Shown: positions 5,977-7,157 of the stretch, one piece after another
How the letters are laid out: every line of letters begins with the position of its first letter
Numbering within the stretch: position 1 is the stretch's first letter
Source of the DNA: Chloroflexota bacterium
GTDB lineage: Bacteria; Chloroflexota; Anaerolineae; Anaerolineales; UBA4823
Assembly: GCA_021849525.1 (NCBI GenBank)
Contig: JAJZSS010000075.1
Location: 1 to 7,157, forward strand
Length of the DNA stretch: 7,157 nucleotides
Direction of reading: 5' to 3'
Program-made: the position numbers and the translations under genes
The notes under the pieces: model-generated
The model's database searches: none
Seen by the model: only the letters and a program-made list of their open reading frames with translations
What the model was told of the DNA's origin: nothing

Positions 5977-6180
5977 CTACTTTTCTTCCACAGCCACCAG
6001 ATGGGGGACCTTGGCCAGCATCCCACGCAGTGTGGCAGAATCGACATGCTCCACTGTCTGAAGCATCTTTGTCAGTCCTAAAGCACGCACCGTGGCTTTC
6101 TGCTGTTTGGCGTAGCCAATCGGGCTCTTGACGAGCGTGACCCGGACAACTTTAGCGGTATTTGTTGGCGCGTTCGACAT
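5977..6180 (-). CDS. rpmD: 50S ribosomal protein L30
   Basis: L30 is a small 50S protein binding 23S rRNA domain II. The 67-residue protein has the family core VVRVTLVKSPIGYAKQQKAT (about 11-30), then VRALGLTKMLQTVEHVD, and an end at HLVAVEEK. It carries about eight extra polar residues before the first strand, compared with the shortest bacterial L30. Its ATG at 6180 is separated from the rpsE stop by a single base, so it is almost certainly translationally coupled to S5. A GGAG within the end of rpsE can serve as Shine-Dalgarno. Confidence 0.96.
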   Translation of the reverse strand: MSNAPTNTAKVVRVTLVKSPIGYAKQQKATVRALGLTKMLQTVEHVDSATLRGMLAKVPHLVAVEEK

Positions 6181-6181
6181 C

Positions 6182-6706
6182 TTACCTGCGCTCCCAGAAC
6201 GGCATCAAATCCTTCACCGGCTTACCCCGCCGCGCTGCTTCATCCTGCGGCGATTTGAGTTGGTCCAGCGCATCCATCGTGGCAAGAACCACATTCAGGA
6301 TATTATTGCTGCCCAAGGATTTGGTCAGAATATCCGTGACACCAGCTGCTTCTAATACTGCACGCACACCGCCGCCAGCGATAACACCTGTACCAGCCGA
6401 AGCTGGTTTCAGCAGCACACGTGCACCAGAGACCTTGCCGATCACTTCATGCGGCACCGTTGTTTTGTAAACCGAGACTTTGTGGATATTGCGGCGGGCC
6501 TGTTCAGAAGCCTTGCGCATCGCGTCGGGTACAGCATTGGCTTTGCCAATCCCGATCCCCACGCTGCCACGATTATCGCCCACTACAACGGTCACACGGA
6601 AGGAAAACCGGCGACCGCCTTTAACAACTTTGGCAACCCGGGCAATATCTACAACACGCTCGTCCAATTCAGGTTGTTGAAATTCCGAAAACTCGTAGTC
6701 TGACAT
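6182..6706 (-). CDS. rpsE: 30S ribosomal protein S5
   Basis: S5 lies at the mRNA entry side of the 30S subunit and contributes to decoding fidelity. The 174-residue protein has the N-terminal S5 double-stranded-RNA-binding-like domain with [18 protein letters not shown] (about 27-44), the loop associated with spectinomycin resistance in other bacteria. [20 protein letters not shown] follows (about 47-66), then [10 protein letters not shown]. The C-terminal domain contains [19 protein letters not shown] (about 105-123) and the conserved KSLGSNN. A short acidic leader precedes the first domain. The ATG at 6706 has a strong AAGGAG (6713-6718). A 53-nt spacer separates it from rplR, the longest in the spc half of the window. 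Confidence 0.98.
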   Translation of the reverse strand: MSDYEFSEFQQPELDERVVDIARVAKVVKGGRRFSFRVTVVVGDNRGSVGIGIGKANAVPDAMRKASEQARRNIHKVSVYKTTVPHEVIGKVSGARVLLKPASAGTGVIAGGGVRAVLEAAGVTDILTKSLGSNNILNVVLATMDALDQLKSPQDEAARRGKPVKDLMPFWERR

Positions 6707-6759
6707 ATTTCTCTCCTTGTAAAGGTTATCACCAGCGCCAAACGCCGATTAACCCTTAC

Positions 6760-7128
6760 TTAGAACTCCAGGCCGCCTTTGCGAGCTGCATCAGCCAACT
6801 CTTTTACCCGCCCCTGGTATCGGAAACCACCCCGGTCGAAGACGACCGTTTTGATTCCTTTTTCCAGAGCGCGTTTGGCAATCGCCTCGCCCACCAGGCG
6901 GGCCTGCTCACTTTTCTTCAGCCCTGCCATCCGGGCGCGCAGTTCGTGGTCGACCGAGGAGGCCGAGACCAGCGTGTTGCCCGCAATATCATCGATAACC
7001 TGCGCATAGATCTCCGCAGTACTGCGATATACATTTAAACGTGGTCGTTCATTCGTGCCAGACAGATTCTTGCGAACCCGGGCATGGCGATGTTGACGCG
7101 CCACGGAACGAGATTTCTGAGTTGCCAT
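6760..7128 (-). CDS. rplR: 50S ribosomal protein L18
   Basis: L18 binds 5S rRNA and helps anchor it in the central protuberance of the 50S subunit. The 122-residue protein begins with a basic segment ([19 protein letters not shown]). It continues with [20 protein letters not shown] (about 27-46) and GNTLVSASS, and ends in [28 protein letters not shown], the family signature end. The ATG at 7128 has AAGGTG (7136-7141) just upstream, inside the end of the preceding gene and only 4 nt past its stop. Identity is certain. Confidence 0.98.
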   Translation of the reverse strand: MATQKSRSVARQHRHARVRKNLSGTNERPRLNVYRSTAEIYAQVIDDIAGNTLVSASSVDHELRARMAGLKKSEQARLVGEAIAKRALEKGIKTVVFDRGGFRYQGRVKELADAARKGGLEF

Positions 7129-7132
7129 AAGC

Positions 7133-7157
7133 CTACACCTTACCAGACTTACCAGCC
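7133..7157 (-). CDS. rplF: C-terminal end of ribosomal protein L6 (fragment)
   Basis: Reading the minus strand in from the right edge, an open frame encodes AGKSGKV followed by TAG (7135-7133), 4 nt before the rplR start. Lysine/glycine-rich ends of this kind are typical of L6, and rplF precedes rplR in essentially all spc operons. Only seven codons are visible, so the call rests mostly on gene order. Confidence 0.65.

Overview
This window is a stretch of the conserved bacterial ribosomal-protein cluster (the 3' part of the spc operon running into the alpha operon), with every gene on the minus strand. In transcription order, from the right edge to the left, it reads: rplF (last seven codons), rplR, rpsE, rpmD, rplO, secY, adk, map, [no infA], rpmJ, rpsM, rpsK, rpsD, and rpoA, which runs off the left edge before its C-terminal domain. 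Base composition is moderately GC-rich and all the protein families are ordinary bacterial ones. The flavour of SecY, S4, Adk and MetAP (for example the MSWER N-terminus of MetAP) suggests a Chloroflexota member, perhaps an Anaerolineae-like lineage. That is an impression from sequence style and not a demonstrated placement.

The right half (rplF to map, 2690-7157) is tightly packed: spacers are 1-53 nt and most Shine-Dalgarno sequences overlap the end of the preceding gene, as expected for one polycistronic mRNA. It combines large-subunit proteins (L6, L18, L30, L15) and a small-subunit protein (S5) with the SecY translocon pore, adenylate kinase and methionine aminopeptidase. Ribosome assembly, export of nascent chains, nucleotide balance and N-terminal Met removal are thus co-expressed.

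The left half (rpmJ to rpoA) appears to have its own promoter in the 122-nt gap after map: TATAAT with a TGGACG -35 at 17-nt spacing. This gap is exactly where infA usually sits, and infA is absent. The alpha-operon part is less compact: a 133-nt rpsM-rpsK spacer and a 90-nt rpsD-rpoA spacer both contain inverted repeats that could act as RNA regulatory or processing elements.

I see no mobile element, CRISPR array, tRNA/rRNA gene or novel multi-gene system. The points worth a second look are residue-level departures in otherwise conserved enzymes (MetAP active-site His to Trp; SecY C5-loop Arg shifted by one; Adk zinc lid missing a Cys), the missing infA, and the structured intergenic regions.
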